From: Kosakonia quasisacchari
GTDB lineage: Bacteria; Pseudomonadota; Gammaproteobacteria; Enterobacterales; Enterobacteriaceae
Direction of reading: 5' to 3'
Assembly: GCF_004331415.1 (NCBI RefSeq)
Contig: NZ_SJOP01000028.1
Location: forward strand, 1-45,100
DNA: 45,100 bases
The notes below the pieces were generated by a model. It did no database searches and had not been told where the DNA came from. It saw only the letters and a program-made list of their open reading frames with translations. Below are positions 24,861 to 34,610 of the stretch, piece by piece. Every line of letters begins with the position of its first letter. The stretch's first letter is position 1. A program made the position numbers and the translations under genes.

Positions 24861-24952
24861 AGCCACAAACTTCTAATAATGGTTTGGAGAACGGGAATCG
24901 CCAGCACGCGCGTCGCATTCCCGGCTGCACGTACTGGCGAAAATAAGTGCAT

Positions 24953-25135
24953 TTAAATTTCCCAGGGCGTTTTCGGCGAACCAGAAGAGGTCGCTTTATC
25001 GTTGTTATCGAGATCCAATAATTCGGCCTTCAAAATTTCTAGGTTACGGATGGCGGATTGGTAATCCCCCGCAACCAGAATATCCAGAACGGTATCTATC
25101 CGGCCGGCAAGGTGTTTCACGTCGATGTCTGCCAT
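24953..25135 (-). CDS. yciZ: Small conserved protein YciZ
   Basis: A 60-residue protein whose core VKHLAGRIDTVLDILVAGDY and SAIRNLEILKAELL match E. coli YciZ, including the PWEI C-terminus. It looks like a short two-helix bundle. The start at 25135 has AAGG just upstream; the long upstream extension of the frame has no supporting ribosome site. It precedes yciT by 92 bases in the same direction and diverges from rpfF. Function unknown. Confidence 0.9.
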   Translation of the reverse strand: MADIDVKHLAGRIDTVLDILVAGDYQSAIRNLEILKAELLDLDNNDKATSSGSPKTPWEI

Positions 25136-25328
25136 ACCTTCACCTTTATGTCGAAAAACGAATGAATTCAATGATGCAGAAAACAGTTTAAAAAGAGAAG
25201 GAAAAAAAGGAAATCTCAAAAACTTATAAGCGCCAATTATATATTCATTACGCAACAAAGAGCCGGCGCTGGCGGTGGATTAGTCTTGCAGTGCGCGCAA
25301 TGCGCTTTTATTACCGGAGGATAAAGCA

Positions 25329-26195
25329 ATGACGATTATCAACCAGACTACCTGCAAACTGTTTACTGACGATGCACGCTTTACACAGCTTTCTGGCTAT
25401 TACGAGGAGGAACGCCGCACCGTGTGGATGATGCTGCGCGCAAGGCCAAGACCTTGTTTCAACCATGCGTTAATTGAGGAGATCATGAATGTTTCCTGGC
25501 TTGTCCGACAAGCGGGATTTGCCGTTGATTTTTGGGTAACAGGATCGTTAGTCCCCGGTATGTTCAATACCGGCGGCGATCTGCATTTTTTCGTTGATTG
25601 TATCAAAAATGGACGACGCGAAGCCTTGCGCGCCTATGCTCGCGCCTGCGTGGATTGCGTTCACGCCGCGTCAAGAGGGTTTGACACGGGAGCCATCTCG
25701 CTGGCGATGGTCGAAGGCAGTGCACTGGGTGGCGGTTTTGAAGCCGCGCTGGCGCACCATTTCGTGCTGGCGCAGCGCGACGCGCGGCTCGGCTTCCCGG
25801 AAATTGCCTTCAATCTTTTTCCCGGCATGGGCGCATACTCATTGGTGGCGCGCCGTTCGGGAATGAAACTGGCAGAAGATTTGATCTACAAAGGGGAGTC
25901 GCATGCCGCAGAGTGGTATGAATCGCAAGGGCTGGTGGATGTCTCCTTCGAGTCCGGGCAGGGATTTCTCGCGACACGTACCTTTATCGATACTCTGCAA
26001 CCCCGGTTGAACGGCGTGCGGGCAATGCTGCGTGCACGACAGCGCGTTTTGCAGTTACCACGCAGTGAACTGATGGATATTACCGAAGACTGGGTGGACT
26101 CGGCCTTCTGTCTGCAACCGAAAGATATTGCTTATATGGAACGTTTAGTCCTGTTACAAGATCGTCACGCTGCGGTGGCGCTTAAAGCAAGCTAA
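25329..26195 (+). CDS. rpfF: DSF-family signal synthase RpfF
   Basis: A 288-residue enoyl-CoA hydratase/crotonase-fold enzyme making cis-2-unsaturated fatty acid (DSF-family) signals from acyl-ACP. The catalytic pair fits the family: Glu138 (LGGGFEAAL) and Glu158 (LGFPEIAF), 20 residues apart like Glu141 and Glu161 of Xanthomonas RpfF. The oxyanion region FPGMGAY follows. It is absent from E. coli K-12 but present beside rpfR in Cronobacter and relatives. GGAGG lies eight bases before the ATG. It converges on rpfR with a four-base overlap. The exact fatty-acid product cannot be read from the sequence. Confidence 0.93.
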   Translation: MTIINQTTCKLFTDDARFTQLSGYYEEERRTVWMMLRARPRPCFNHALIEEIMNVSWLVRQAGFAVDFWVTGSLVPGMFNTGGDLHFFVDCIKNGRREALRAYARACVDCVHAASRGFDTGAISLAMVEGSALGGGFEAALAHHFVLAQRDARLGFPEIAFNLFPGMGAYSLVARRSGMKLAEDLIYKGESHAAEWYESQGLVDVSFESGQGFLATRTFIDTLQPRLNGVRAMLRARQRVLQLPRSELMDITEDWVDSAFCLQPKDIAYMERLVLLQDRHAAVALKAS

Positions 26196-28183
26196 CGCGA
26201 TTTACGTGCCTGATAACGCCTAAACCACCGCTCGAATACGGCAGCGGGCATGGGTTTAGCAAACAAAAAGCCTTGCCGTTCATTGACGCCATTCTTTGTA
26301 AGAAAGGCGTCTTCTTTTGCATTCTCCACACCTTCAGCAATCACTTGCAAATTAAGCGCTTGTGCAACAGCGACAATCGCCCGCACCAGGGATTGAGAGA
26401 TCGGCTGCTTATGCACTTCACGGACAAAAGCTTGATCGAGTTTGATGGCATCAAGCGGGAAGCGCGCCAGTTGTGAAAGGGAAGAGTAACCTGTGCCAAA
26501 GTCATCAAGATGCACCTGCGCGCCCAGGGCACTGAACTGCTGAATAACCGATAAAGCCAGCTCCTCGTTTTCAATCAAACAGCTCTCGGTCAGCTCTACA
26601 TCGATTGGGCAATATTCAAATTTAAGATCCAGCAGCGCTTGTTTCAGATCGCTGAAAATCGTTTGATCCGCCAGTTGGCGCGCAGAGACGTTCACCGCGA
26701 CGCGAACAAATATGCCTTTGTCGCGCCATTTCGCCACTTGACGCACCACATCCAGCATTACCCAGCGCCCCAGAGGCACAATCAAGCCAGACTCTTCAGC
26801 ATAAGAGATAAAGTCCAGCGGCGGGATCAGACCACGCTCCGGCGATTGCCAGCGTACCAGCGCTTCAAGGCTACGCACTTCGCCGCGCCAGGTGATCTTC
26901 GGCTGGTAGTGGATCACCAGTTGCTCATTTTCCAGTGCCTTACGCAGATTAGTATCGAGCCATAAGTATTCAAATACGCGTTGGTTCATTTCCGGCGAGA
27001 AGACGCAAAATTTACCGCGTCCACTCTCTTTAGCGGTATACATTGCCGTGTCGGCGCTACGGATAATACTTTCCCGGTCATTACCGTGCTGAGGGGCGAG
27101 CGAAATGCCCAGCGAACAACCGGTGTAAACTTCAATAAGGCCGATACGGAAAGGTTGGAGTAAACGAGTCAGAATGCGTGATGCCATCGCTTCCAGCAGG
27201 CTCTGTGAGGTGTCTGTTGCCAGTACGATAAACTCATCGCCGCCGAGCCTGGCAAGCACCTGTCCTTCGTCCAGACAACTCAATATGGCCAGTGCGACCG
27301 CCTGCAAAAGTTGATCGCCAAACATATGACCGTAGGCATCATTCACTTTTTTAAAGTTATCAAGATCAAGATAGACCACACCGACCTGCGTCTCCCCACG
27401 TGCGCTTATCGCATCGCTAATTAACTCATGAATGGCGTTGCGATTGGGTAAACCAGTCACTGTATCGGTGTTGGCGAGAATGCGTAATCGTTCCTGAGCG
27501 CGACGCTCTTCGGTAATATCCGTACCGGAGCAAATGAGGAAAATTTCATTTTTACCGCTGCCGCTGTGAACAAATTTATTGCGAAACAGAAATAACCGCT
27601 GGCCTTTACGGGTTTTAATCCAGCGCTCAACTTCATAGGGTGTACCGTTGCGAAAAAAACCGCTGATGTTGCGCTTTGAAGCCACCGCTTCGCTACGACT
27701 CATAAACAATTTAAAGACGTTTTGTCCAATAACCTCTTGCTCTTTCATGCCAGTGTATTCTTCGCTCAGCCGGTTAAAGCGCTGAATATTGCCGTGCTTA
27801 TCGAGGATCACTATTACTGAGTTCGCTTCGGAAACAACTTGTTCTGCGAAAGAGAGACCTTGTACCAGATCGCGGGCTACTGACTTTGTATCGTGCCAGG
27901 CTGACGCGCTGCCTGCCCAGGCTTTGCGGGATATTTTTCTGCCAACAAGGTGAACGGCGACATCCTCGCCGAATAAAGAGAGATGCATTGAGAGGCTGGA
28001 CGTGATGACTGTCATTTCGCGGATCTGCGCTGCTTGTTCGTCGCTCAACGCAACAACCTGACTGACATCGGCGTTTTCGTCTGGAGCAAAGTGCAGTGCG
28101 TTACTGTCGGCGGTTAAACGCCAAAAGGGACTTGTCGAACCCAGGTAGCGAAACAGCAGATTCTGTTCCTGAATGTCTTTCAT
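26192..28183 (-). CDS. rpfR: DSF receptor and c-di-GMP enzyme RpfR (PdeR/YciR)
   Basis: A 663-residue cytosolic protein with four regions: an N-terminal RpfF-interaction domain (about 1-95), a PAS domain that binds the fatty-acid signal (about 105-225), a GGDEF domain with intact GGDEF at 314-318, and an EAL domain with EAL at 440-442 and DDFGTGYSS near 560. Both catalytic motifs are complete, so it may make and degrade c-di-GMP; in relatives, DSF binding raises phosphodiesterase activity. E. coli retains this gene as pdeR (gmr). The start at 28183 has GGGAG upstream and matches the E. coli N-terminus; an open extension of 28 codons is ignored. Confidence 0.94.
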   Translation of the reverse strand: MKDIQEQNLLFRYLGSTSPFWRLTADSNALHFAPDENADVSQVVALSDEQAAQIREMTVITSSLSMHLSLFGEDVAVHLVGRKISRKAWAGSASAWHDTKSVARDLVQGLSFAEQVVSEANSVIVILDKHGNIQRFNRLSEEYTGMKEQEVIGQNVFKLFMSRSEAVASKRNISGFFRNGTPYEVERWIKTRKGQRLFLFRNKFVHSGSGKNEIFLICSGTDITEERRAQERLRILANTDTVTGLPNRNAIHELISDAISARGETQVGVVYLDLDNFKKVNDAYGHMFGDQLLQAVALAILSCLDEGQVLARLGGDEFIVLATDTSQSLLEAMASRILTRLLQPFRIGLIEVYTGCSLGISLAPQHGNDRESIIRSADTAMYTAKESGRGKFCVFSPEMNQRVFEYLWLDTNLRKALENEQLVIHYQPKITWRGEVRSLEALVRWQSPERGLIPPLDFISYAEESGLIVPLGRWVMLDVVRQVAKWRDKGIFVRVAVNVSARQLADQTIFSDLKQALLDLKFEYCPIDVELTESCLIENEELALSVIQQFSALGAQVHLDDFGTGYSSLSQLARFPLDAIKLDQAFVREVHKQPISQSLVRAIVAVAQALNLQVIAEGVENAKEDAFLTKNGVNERQGFLFAKPMPAAVFERWFRRYQARKSR

Positions 28184-28490
28184 GCAATCTCCCAACCGAC
28201 ATAAAAGCGCAACGGGTACACAATTTATTGACGGATAACCACCTTTATTAAGGGGGTAATCAGGCATGAACGTGTTGTTTCTTCTTGGAATGTTTCGTTA
28301 AAACTTGTCCTGGTATTGAATAAAAGACGTGTAATAAATGGCATAAACCCGCAGTAAACAAACAGTTGACTAAGGTTTTATTGTGGTCGCTTTTGCAGGA
28401 TTGTGGGAAGAATTCAGAAAAAAATGCGCGTGGTATCGCAACAGCAATTTGGCGCTTTCCAATGCTGGAAAGCGCCAAAATTAAAAAACG
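28184..28490. other. rnb-rpfR intergenic region with rnb 3' hairpin
   Basis: This 307-base gap contains the rpfR promoter region, which I cannot define, and a strong hairpin at 28448-28479. The hairpin pairs GGCGCTTTCC with GGAAAGCGCC around six bases, starting 12 bases beyond the rnb stop on the reverse strand. In that direction the sequence after the stem is AAATTGCTG, so there is no T tract. It may stabilise the rnb mRNA 3' end or be a Rho-assisted terminator. Confidence 0.6.
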
Positions 28491-30425
28491 TTACAGCACC
28501 GGGCGGGCAATAACGCTGCGGGTTTCCATACGAACTTCCGCAATGGTGACATCAATAACGTCAGTCACTTTAAATACAGTTTCGCCTTTAATTTGTACGG
28601 TGCCATTTTCTTGACTGCACACCAGTTCGTCGCGCACAGCATGAATAAACGGAGCCGGAATAAAAGCAACAGCACCATTATCCACCAGACGTACGCGCAT
28701 ACCGCCGCGGCTAACATCAATAATTTCTGCTGCAAAACGGATATCGGTACCGGCTTTGTTTTGCAGGAAGCGGGCGTAGAGCCAATCGCCGACATCGCGT
28801 TCCGCCATGCGGTTCAGGCGACGGCGCTCAGACATTTGCACCGTGGCATCGTCCTGCGGGCGTTTCGGCGTTTCGCCTTTGATAATCGCTTTCAGCAGGC
28901 GATGGTTGATCATGTCGCCATACTTACGAATAGGCGAGGTCCAGGTCGCGTACGCTTCCAGGCCAAGACCAAAATGCGGGCCGGGTTCAACGCGGATTTC
29001 CGCGAAGGACTGGAAGCGACGAATGCGGCTATCCAGGAAGCCTGAAGGCTGTGCGTCCAACTCGCGGCGCAATTTACAGAAACCTTCCAGCGTCAGTACT
29101 TCTTCAGCATCAACATGCATACCGTGCGTTTTCAGCATCGCAGCCAGTTGTTCGCTGTTAGCCGGGTCAAAACCGAGATGCACGTTATAAATGCCAAAGC
29201 CGAGCTTGTCGCGCAGTACGCGTGCAGCGCAGATATTGGCGGCAATCATCGACTCTTCAACGATGCGGTTAGCAACGCGACGTGGCTCGGCGACGATATC
29301 CAGCACTTCGCCTTTCTCGCCAAGCACAAAGCGGTAATCTGGACGGTCTTTAAATACCAGCGCGTGGTTCTGACGCCATTGGGCGCGCAGCTGGCTAACA
29401 CGTTGCAGCAGGCGGATCTGCGCCGCGATAGCATCGCTTGTCGGCTGCCAGCTGCCGGTATTTTCCAGCCAGTCTGACACGTCGTCGTAAGCCAGTTTGG
29501 TTTTCGATTCGATGGTTGCGGCGAAAAACTCGATATTGTCTTTGATAGCGCCGTCTGCATCCAACGTCATGCGGCAAACCAGCGCCGGACGCACTTCGTT
29601 CGCGCGCAGGGAGCAAAGATCGTCAGACAACTCACGCGGCAGCATCGGGATATTGAAACCGGGCAGATAGTTGGTGAAGGCGCGGATCTTCGCTGCGGCG
29701 TCGAGCTTGCTGCCTTCGGCAATCCAGGCTGTAGGGTCGGCAATCGCCACGGTCAGTTGCAGTTCGCCGTCGGCGGTCTCTGCAACATACAGCGCATCGT
29801 CCATATCTTCGGTGCTGGCGCTATCGATGGTGACAAAATCCAGCGCGGTCAAATCCACACGCTGCAGGCCGTCATCCAGCATCTCGGTCGCCACGCCATT
29901 TGGCGCTTCTTTTTCCAGATTGTGGCGCGCCAGGGTGACCCACCACGGCACAAAATGGTCTTCGGCGAAGGTAATAAACTGCGTCAGTTCAGCGTAGAAG
30001 CCGCGATCGCCTTTCAGCGGATGGCGACGCATTTCAGCGACGGCCCAGTCGCCTTCTTTGAAATCATGCTCAACGCCACGGGCGGCGCGGCAGGGGATAG
30101 CATCTTTTAGCAATGGATGATCCGGCACAATAGAGAGACGATCATCTTTCTTTTGCACTTTGCCAACAAAACGGGTCAAGAACGGCTCGACCAGCTCTTC
30201 AGGCTCCGCGCTTTCACGGTCTTTGTCGCTGTGGATGACGGCAATAATTTTGTCGCCGTGCATCACTTTCTTCATCTGCGGCGGCGGAATGAAGTAGCTT
30301 TTTTGCGCGTCGACTTCCAGAAATCCAAAGCCTTTTTCAGTGCCTTTTACAACACCTTCCGCACGCGGAGTTTGGGAATGAAGTTGCTGTTTAAGCTGCG
30401 CTAGCAGCGGGTTGTCCTGGAGCAT
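28491..30425 (-). CDS. rnb: Exoribonuclease II (RNase II)
   Basis: A 644-residue 3'-to-5' processive exoribonuclease that degrades unstructured RNA tails. It has two N-terminal cold-shock domains (about 20-165), the RNB catalytic domain (about 190-520) and a C-terminal S1 domain (about 555-640). The magnesium-binding acidic cluster is Asp201, Asp207, Asp209 and Asp210 (TIDSASTEDMDD). Length equals E. coli RNase II. It is monocistronic, and the 137 bases to yciW carry no gene. Confidence 0.98.
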   Translation of the reverse strand: MLQDNPLLAQLKQQLHSQTPRAEGVVKGTEKGFGFLEVDAQKSYFIPPPQMKKVMHGDKIIAVIHSDKDRESAEPEELVEPFLTRFVGKVQKKDDRLSIVPDHPLLKDAIPCRAARGVEHDFKEGDWAVAEMRRHPLKGDRGFYAELTQFITFAEDHFVPWWVTLARHNLEKEAPNGVATEMLDDGLQRVDLTALDFVTIDSASTEDMDDALYVAETADGELQLTVAIADPTAWIAEGSKLDAAAKIRAFTNYLPGFNIPMLPRELSDDLCSLRANEVRPALVCRMTLDADGAIKDNIEFFAATIESKTKLAYDDVSDWLENTGSWQPTSDAIAAQIRLLQRVSQLRAQWRQNHALVFKDRPDYRFVLGEKGEVLDIVAEPRRVANRIVEESMIAANICAARVLRDKLGFGIYNVHLGFDPANSEQLAAMLKTHGMHVDAEEVLTLEGFCKLRRELDAQPSGFLDSRIRRFQSFAEIRVEPGPHFGLGLEAYATWTSPIRKYGDMINHRLLKAIIKGETPKRPQDDATVQMSERRRLNRMAERDVGDWLYARFLQNKAGTDIRFAAEIIDVSRGGMRVRLVDNGAVAFIPAPFIHAVRDELVCSQENGTVQIKGETVFKVTDVIDVTIAEVRMETRSVIARPVL

Positions 30426-30562
30426 AGTTATGTATTTTCGTGGCTAAAAGAGCGGCTGACAGTTTTACGCGATTCTTCCTGTTGCGGCAAGCGCTGTTTC
30501 AGCAAAATCGTGCTGTGCAATCGGCGGCAAGAATACCGGCGCTGCGCTATACCAACATGTCG

Positions 30563-31720
30563 CTAGACGCTTTGCCCGAGGGCGATATGCAGTCGGTTTA
30601 ACCAGCCGTTCAGCGCACACGCGACCAGTAAGCTCATTGCCGCCTGGCGGCTGTAGCCTTGTTCCTCAAGCTGTAAAAATTGCGCAGGGCTAAACCTGTC
30701 TGGCGCGCAGGTTAGCATCTGCACGGCTTGCACCAGCGCGCTCTCTTTGTTTTTGCCTGCAAGAACACGATTGAGCTCGCGACTGCCTGCGCGCAGCGCC
30801 TGCGCCAGTAATTCATCGTTGCTGCCACGTTGCACATGCTGGGTAAAGCAGATTGTGCTGCCGTTGATGCGTGCCGTGTAGGCCGCCACCAGCCAGCTCA
30901 GCTGTTTGTTGGGGCTAATTTTCGCCACCTGTTCGCTAATCTCGCCCAGCTCATTAAGCAGCAGATGCTCATGTGCCAACAAGGGGGCAAGCAGGCGTAA
31001 TTCCGGCAGCGGCTGCCAGCGCGCGAGTGACTCCATTTGCGATGCATTAGCAATACGCAAATCGACAATATCGATGCCGGTCTGCCATTCAGTAGTGGTA
31101 TCACTAAAAAGTGCAGCGTCCGCTTCTTGCTGGGGTTCTATACCGGGTACGAACCGCACCGGTTGGCCGAGTGACGCTTGCAGGACGGCGACCACGCGGG
31201 CCTGAAAAGCAACAAAACCGATAATCTGATTGATGATCACCAGGTCATACAGCGTCAGACCCACGTCTTCTAACTGTTGTCGCGCACGTGCGTCAATAAC
31301 CGAGGGAGACGCGGCAAGCTGCCGCGCATGTTGGGTTATTTGCGCCAGCCGGTAATTACTCTCCCGTGACGAGTCCGGGCCGGATAACGGTGCCAGCCGC
31401 GCGGCGTAGTGATTACATAACCGTTGAACGCCGAAAACTTGTGCCGCTGTAAGGGCTGTACTGAGTCGGTCATAGGCACTGAACGTGCGTAAACGGCTGA
31501 TGCTTACGCGCGGCGGAAATAGCAGGGCATAGAGTTTTCGAGCGGGCGAAACAATGCCTTCAAGGTCGGTTTTCTGTTTCTCCGGAAGAGCGAGGTCGAG
31601 CAGAAAAGGGTCGTTTACTGTGGCCGCTTCGGGAACCAACGGTAGTACATGTGCCCGGCTGGCACTCGACTGAGTCTCATGATACCAGTGGCTTTTGCCT
31701 TCAATCCGGCGTTGTTCCAT
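30563..31720 (-). CDS. yciW: Putative oxidoreductase YciW
   Basis: A 385-residue cytosolic protein of the YciW family. A mid-region helical segment (about 95-180, with YDLVIINQIIGFVAFQARV) resembles the CMD/AhpD-like peroxidase fold, and the C-terminal part is less defined. E. coli YciW is expressed under CysB control and linked to cysteine metabolism, but its reaction is not established. The start at 31720 (MEQRRIEG) has an AAGGA motif nearby. It lies downstream of fabI in the same direction but behind a terminator, so it has its own promoter. Confidence 0.9.
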   Translation of the reverse strand: MEQRRIEGKSHWYHETQSSASRAHVLPLVPEAATVNDPFLLDLALPEKQKTDLEGIVSPARKLYALLFPPRVSISRLRTFSAYDRLSTALTAAQVFGVQRLCNHYAARLAPLSGPDSSRESNYRLAQITQHARQLAASPSVIDARARQQLEDVGLTLYDLVIINQIIGFVAFQARVVAVLQASLGQPVRFVPGIEPQQEADAALFSDTTTEWQTGIDIVDLRIANASQMESLARWQPLPELRLLAPLLAHEHLLLNELGEISEQVAKISPNKQLSWLVAAYTARINGSTICFTQHVQRGSNDELLAQALRAGSRELNRVLAGKNKESALVQAVQMLTCAPDRFSPAQFLQLEEQGYSRQAAMSLLVACALNGWLNRLHIALGQSV

Positions 31721-31862
31721 GGTCGTTCCTTGGTCTGAAAGTGGCGATCCGGATACGACGGCATGTCATTGTCGCCGGATCTTTTTTGCTGCTTAATCCT
31801 GGCGTAATGGAGGAGAGGGATGAAAGATTGTTAGGTGATAATAAATATCAGAATGGCATATC

Positions 31863-31891
31863 AAAAAAACGCCCCTTCAGGAGAAGGGGCG
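31863..31891 (-). terminator. Intrinsic terminator after fabI
   Basis: On the reverse strand a nine-base-pair stem, CGCCCCTTC with GAAGGGGCG around four bases, is followed by seven T residues, eight bases beyond the fabI stop. Confidence 0.95.
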
Positions 31892-31898
31892 GTGCGGA

Positions 31899-32687
31899 TT
31901 ATTTAATTTCCAGCTCGTTCATGGCGGCGATATTGAAACCGCCGTCCACATGAACCACTTCGCCGGAGATACCGGCAGAGAGATCGGAGCACAGGAACGC
32001 GGCGGAGTTACCCACGTCCTCAATGGTCACAGTACGGCGAATCGGGGTAACCGCTTCGCAATGTGCCAGCATTTTACGGAAATCTTTAATACCAGAGGCA
32101 GCCAGTGTACGGATCGGGCCTGCGGAGATACCGTTAACACGCACGCCTTCCGGACCCATCGCGTTCGCCATATAGCGGACGTTTGCTTCCAGAGATGCTT
32201 TTGCCAGACCCATGACGTTGTAGTTCGGAATCGCACGTTCAGCGCCCAGATAGGAGAGGGTCAGCAGCGCAGAGCCCGGGTTCAGCATTTCGCGGCAGGC
32301 TTTCGCCAGCGCTACAAAGCTGTAGGAGCTGATGTCGTGAGCGATTTTAAAGCCTTCGCGGGTTACAGCATTCACGTAGTCGCCATCCAGCTGATCGCCC
32401 GGTGCGAAACCGATGGAGTGAACGAAACCGTCAAACTTCGGCCAGGTTTTTGCCAGGTCGGTGAACAGGGCGTCGATGCTTTCATCTTTAGCGACATCAC
32501 ATTCCAGAACGATGCTGGAACCCAGCTGGGCGGCAAACTCTTCAACGCGGCCTTTCAGCTTGTCGTTCTGGTAGGTGAATGCCAGTTCAGCGCCTTCGCG
32601 GTGCATAGCCTGCGCGATGCCGTATGCGATGGACAGTTTGCTGGCGACGCCAGTTACCAGAATGCGCTTACCGGAAAGAAAACCCAT
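31899..32687 (-). CDS. fabI: Enoyl-ACP reductase FabI
   Basis: A 262-residue NADH-dependent SDR enzyme reducing trans-2-enoyl-ACP in the last step of fatty-acid elongation. Catalytic Tyr146, Tyr156 and Lys163 lie in SYLGAERAIPNYNVMGLAK. Residues associated with triclosan sensitivity are wild-type: Gly93, Met159, Phe203. Length equals E. coli FabI. AAGGA at 32696-32700 supports this start over an upstream extension of the frame. It lies between yciW and the sap operon as a separate unit. Confidence 0.98.
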   Translation of the reverse strand: MGFLSGKRILVTGVASKLSIAYGIAQAMHREGAELAFTYQNDKLKGRVEEFAAQLGSSIVLECDVAKDESIDALFTDLAKTWPKFDGFVHSIGFAPGDQLDGDYVNAVTREGFKIAHDISSYSFVALAKACREMLNPGSALLTLSYLGAERAIPNYNVMGLAKASLEANVRYMANAMGPEGVRVNGISAGPIRTLAASGIKDFRKMLAHCEAVTPIRRTVTIEDVGNSAAFLCSDLSAGISGEVVHVDGGFNIAAMNELEIK

Positions 32688-32809
32688 AGCTCTAATCCTT
32701 ATATTCATTGTTGTGGCGAGCGCCATCATTTTGGGGCGATCGTCGTTAAAACGCGGCGATTCTATCATGAGTCGCCGAATGAGTTAATCCGACCACTGAA
32801 ACTATTGAA

Positions 32810-33616
32810 TCAGCGGTCTTGTCGCCACGCATCGGCTGTTAAAGCTTCGCCAAAATGCCCGGCAATTAAACGTTTTGTTAAATCATGCAGCGGTGAGGCG
32901 AGCACATCGGCGGTGCTGCCACGTTCAACGACTTCACCCTGATGCATAACCAAAACCTGATCGCTGATATGTTTCATCATGCCGATGTGCTGGGTGACAT
33001 AAATATAAGAGATACCCTGTTTTTCCTGTAATTCCAGCATCAGGTTAATTAACTGCGAACGCATCGACATATCCAGTGATGCCAGGGCTTCATCAGCAAT
33101 AATCACCTTCGGACGCAAGATCAGCGCTCGCGCCAGCCCCAAACGTTGTTTTTGCCCCGGAGCAAGCATATAGGGGTAATAACTGACATGATCCGGCAAC
33201 AGACCGACCATGCGCAGCGTCTCAAGGATGCGCTTCTGGCGAACTTCCGGCTCAAGATCCGTGTTCAGGCGTAACGGGAAATCGAGAATTTGCGACAGTC
33301 GCTGGCGTGGGTTCAGCGAGGTGGTCGGATCCTGGAAAATCATGCGAATGTGCTGGCTGCGAAAAGTGTAATCACCGTAATGCAACGGTTTATCGTCAAT
33401 CACCAGTTCGCCGGAAGAGGGCTCGACCATTCCGGCCAGCATTTTTGCCAGCGTCGATTTACCGGAACCGTTCTCACCAATAATCGCCAGCGTCTGTTTT
33501 TCCCGCAGGGTAAAACTTAGCGGTTTAACCGCTTCAACTGTTTGGCGGCGGAACCAACCGGTGCGATAACGGAAGGTTTTGCTCAGATTGCGCACTTCAA
33601 GCAAGGTTTCGACCAT
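32810..33616 (-). CDS. sapF: Sap transporter ATPase SapF
   Basis: A 268-residue ABC ATPase. Walker A GENGSGKST is near residue 50, and Walker B lies in LRPKVIIADEAL. The signature is non-canonical (APGQKQR in place of LSGGQ), as in other SapF proteins. Sap is a peptide-type importer linked to antimicrobial peptide resistance in Salmonella and to putrescine export in E. coli. The ATG at 33616 gives the E. coli length; a GTG nine bases upstream is crowded against GGAG. It is the last gene of sapABCDF. Confidence 0.95.
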   Translation of the reverse strand: MVETLLEVRNLSKTFRYRTGWFRRQTVEAVKPLSFTLREKQTLAIIGENGSGKSTLAKMLAGMVEPSSGELVIDDKPLHYGDYTFRSQHIRMIFQDPTTSLNPRQRLSQILDFPLRLNTDLEPEVRQKRILETLRMVGLLPDHVSYYPYMLAPGQKQRLGLARALILRPKVIIADEALASLDMSMRSQLINLMLELQEKQGISYIYVTQHIGMMKHISDQVLVMHQGEVVERGSTADVLASPLHDLTKRLIAGHFGEALTADAWRQDR

Positions 33617-33617
33617 C

Positions 33618-34610
33618 TCACTCACTCTCCATATTCAGCGGGAAATGGCAGGCGAAGAGATGATTTCTTGCACCGGCTAACCGCGGCCTTTCCACACATT
33701 TACGCTGGGCGTAAGGGCAACGCGGCCCCAGGCGGCAGCCAATCGGCAGATGCTCCAGTAGCGGAATCGCACCAGGCATGGTATTCAGGCGGCTTTTATG
33801 CGGCATTGCACTGCCAAAGTCCGGGATCGCGCGAATCAATGCCTGCGTATAGGGATGATGCGGCGTGGCGATCAGCTCTTCGCTGGGTGCGGTCTCCACG
33901 GTCTGGCCGCAATACATCACGTTGATGCGATCGGCCCATTTGCTCAGCATCTGCAAATCATGGCTGATCAACATAATGGTCGTGTTGTTGTTCTGATTGA
34001 GCCTGTCGAGCAGGCGGAAAATTTGCGCCTGGGTAGTTGGCTCCATCGCGTTCGTCGGCTCATCGGCAATCAGCAGACGCGGTTGGTTAGCCAGCGCGAT
34101 AGCAATCATCACTTTCTGGCATTCACCTTCGGTCAGCTCATAAGGGAAGCTACGCATTGCATCTTTATGATCTTTAATGCCAACACGGTGCAGCAACTCA
34201 ATGGCGCGACGTTTTCGCCAGCCAAAACGTTGCCACAAGCTGCCTTTCCACGTCCAGCCGGGGATATTCTGCATCAGCTGTTTGCCGACTCGCTCGGACG
34301 GATCAAGACAGGATTGCGGTTCCTGAAAGATCATCGATACGTTGTGGCCCAGCAGCTTGCGGCGTTCGCGCGCGGAGAGCCGCAGCAGATCGATATCATC
34401 AAAGCGCATACGGTCTGCGGTGACGCGCCAGTTGTCTTTGGTCACGCCGCAAATCGCTTTAGCAATCAGGCTCTTGCCGGAACCAGACTCGCCAACCAAC
34501 CCGCGAATTTCACCTTCTGCCAGCGTCAGGCTGACGCGATCAACTGCTTTTACCCAGTCCTCGCCCGTTTTCACTTCAATGGTGAGATTACGAATATCAA
34601 GAAGCGGCAT
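33618..34610 (-). CDS. sapD: Sap transporter ATPase SapD
   Basis: A 330-residue ABC ATPase of the oligopeptide (DppD/OppD) type. Walker A GESGSGKSLI is near 40, the signature region is unusual (TEGECQKVMIAIAL), and Walker B is RLLIADEPT. A C-terminal cysteine-containing extension (GPRCPYAQRKCVE) is typical of this subfamily and can hold an Fe-S cluster. SapD supports potassium uptake through TrkG and TrkH in E. coli. It overlaps sapC by one base. Confidence 0.97.
   Translation of the reverse strand: MPLLDIRNLTIEVKTGEDWVKAVDRVSLTLAEGEIRGLVGESGSGKSLIAKAICGVTKDNWRVTADRMRFDDIDLLRLSARERRKLLGHNVSMIFQEPQSCLDPSERVGKQLMQNIPGWTWKGSLWQRFGWRKRRAIELLHRVGIKDHKDAMRSFPYELTEGECQKVMIAIALANQPRLLIADEPTNAMEPTTQAQIFRLLDRLNQNNNTTIMLISHDLQMLSKWADRINVMYCGQTVETAPSEELIATPHHPYTQALIRAIPDFGSAMPHKSRLNTMPGAIPLLEHLPIGCRLGPRCPYAQRKCVERPRLAGARNHLFACHFPLNMESE

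Noticed and set aside
31950..32942. Forward frame of 330 residues opposite fabI and sapF
   Set aside because: Antisense to two well-identified genes and crossing the gap between them, with no family signature.
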